Of a stretch of 64,000 nt of DNA, positions 63,849-64,000 are shown one piece after another. Within the stretch, counting starts at the first letter, position 1. Every line of letters starts with the position of its first letter. The position numbers were made by a program, and so were the translations under genes. The notes beneath the pieces were generated by a model. That model did no database searches. It was not told the origin of the DNA and was given only the letters and a program-made list of their open reading frames with translations. Location of the stretch: contig CANLNK010000001.1 of assembly GCA_947492575.1 (NCBI GenBank), positions 1,054,001-1,118,000 on the forward strand. Direction: 5' to 3'. This DNA is from an uncultured Thalassotalea sp. (lineage in GTDB: Bacteria > Pseudomonadota > Gammaproteobacteria > Enterobacterales > Alteromonadaceae).

Positions 63849-64000
63849 ATGTCAGTAGCTATGAAAGACAGACCTACTCAAGCTGTGCGTGATGAAGTGA
63901 TTGATCAACTCATCATGAATTATAGTCATGGTGAACTCTCATACGAAGCGTTTGAACGTCGCTTAGATATTGCGATGGAAAGCCAAGATAATGAAGAAAT
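63849..64000 (+). CDS. DUF1707-type protein, cut by the window end
   Basis: The first 50 codons of a gene with an AAGGAA box. The reading QAVRDEVIDQLIMNYSHG and YEAFERRLDIAMES is the usual N-terminal DUF1707 segment, which in these bacteria often precedes a LiaF-like cell-wall-stress domain. The rest lies outside the window. Confidence 0.7.
   Translation, partial: MSVAMKDRPTQAVRDEVIDQLIMNYSHGELSYEAFERRLDIAMESQDNEE

Overview
The window is an ordinary-looking chromosomal segment of an AT-leaning, aerobic or facultative Gram-negative bacterium. The gene set (NhaA/NhaR, cytochrome bd with CydDC and CydX, PEP carboxylase, EfpL/YeiP, YaeQ, PagL, DUF5062, DUF3565, many LysR regulators, an MscS channel) and protein resemblance to Shewanella/Vibrio/Colwellia-type sequences suggest a marine gammaproteobacterium of the order Alteromonadales, perhaps Colwelliaceae. 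That placement is inference. I see no rRNA, tRNA, CRISPR array, prophage or intact transposase.

Layout. 1-5.1 kb: a yqjF/yqjG-like pair (DoxX protein and glutathionyl-hydroquinone reductase), two unknown proteins, the first behind a good sigma-54 promoter, then an NAD(P)-binding reductase divergent from a LysR regulator. 5.2-5.7 kb: a broken relative of the 2065 gene. 6.2-16 kb: a hybrid sensor kinase, a giant DUF2339 membrane protein, glutaminase, YaeQ, PagL and two unknown proteins. 15.7-24.5 kb: the most coherent module. A sigma-54 activator with a Cys-rich PAS domain faces, across a region with paired TGTCA/TGACA sites and a clear sigma-54 promoter, a DUF3365 haem protein (frameshifted), cydA, cydB, cydX (35 codons, overlooked by length), cydD, cydC and an unknown protein. 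24.5-31.5 kb: HAD phosphatase, small proteins, a frameshifted solute-binding protein, SYLF protein, YdcH, a peroxiredoxin/MdaB operon divergent from an HxlR regulator, and a PAS-GGDEF protein. 31.6-39.8 kb: nhaA with a Rap1a/Tai-like partner, nhaR, a LysR regulator divergent from ppc, and an MscS channel. 40-50 kb: serine hydrolase, DUF547, alpha/beta hydrolase, a 199-bp MITE-like inverted repeat, NUDIX hydrolase, and an RND efflux pair behind a near-consensus Fur box. 50-64 kb: an NfsB/YgiN-like/zinc-ADH operon divergent from LysR, SRPBCC protein, amidohydrolase, efpL, a 45-codon ORF, SGNH lipoprotein, two M14 peptidases, DUF2252, MBL hydrolase, MazG-like protein, DUF3565, DUF5062, a tRNA-queuosine mannosyltransferase-like gene, and the start of a DUF1707-type gene cut by the window edge.

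Themes. Quinone and electrophile handling recurs (yqjFG, SDR, mdaB, nfsB, YgiN-like, zinc-ADH), usually divergent from a LysR or HxlR regulator. Respiration under low oxygen is served by the cyd module. Three genes (5246, 17267, 25816-26567) carry indels beside or near short runs; either these are decaying genes or the assembly has residual indel errors. The less described items are the sigma-54-controlled cyd module, the DTVxIS protein family with a sigma-54 promoter, the Fur-linked RND pump, the MITE-like element, and the 45-residue ORF after efpL.
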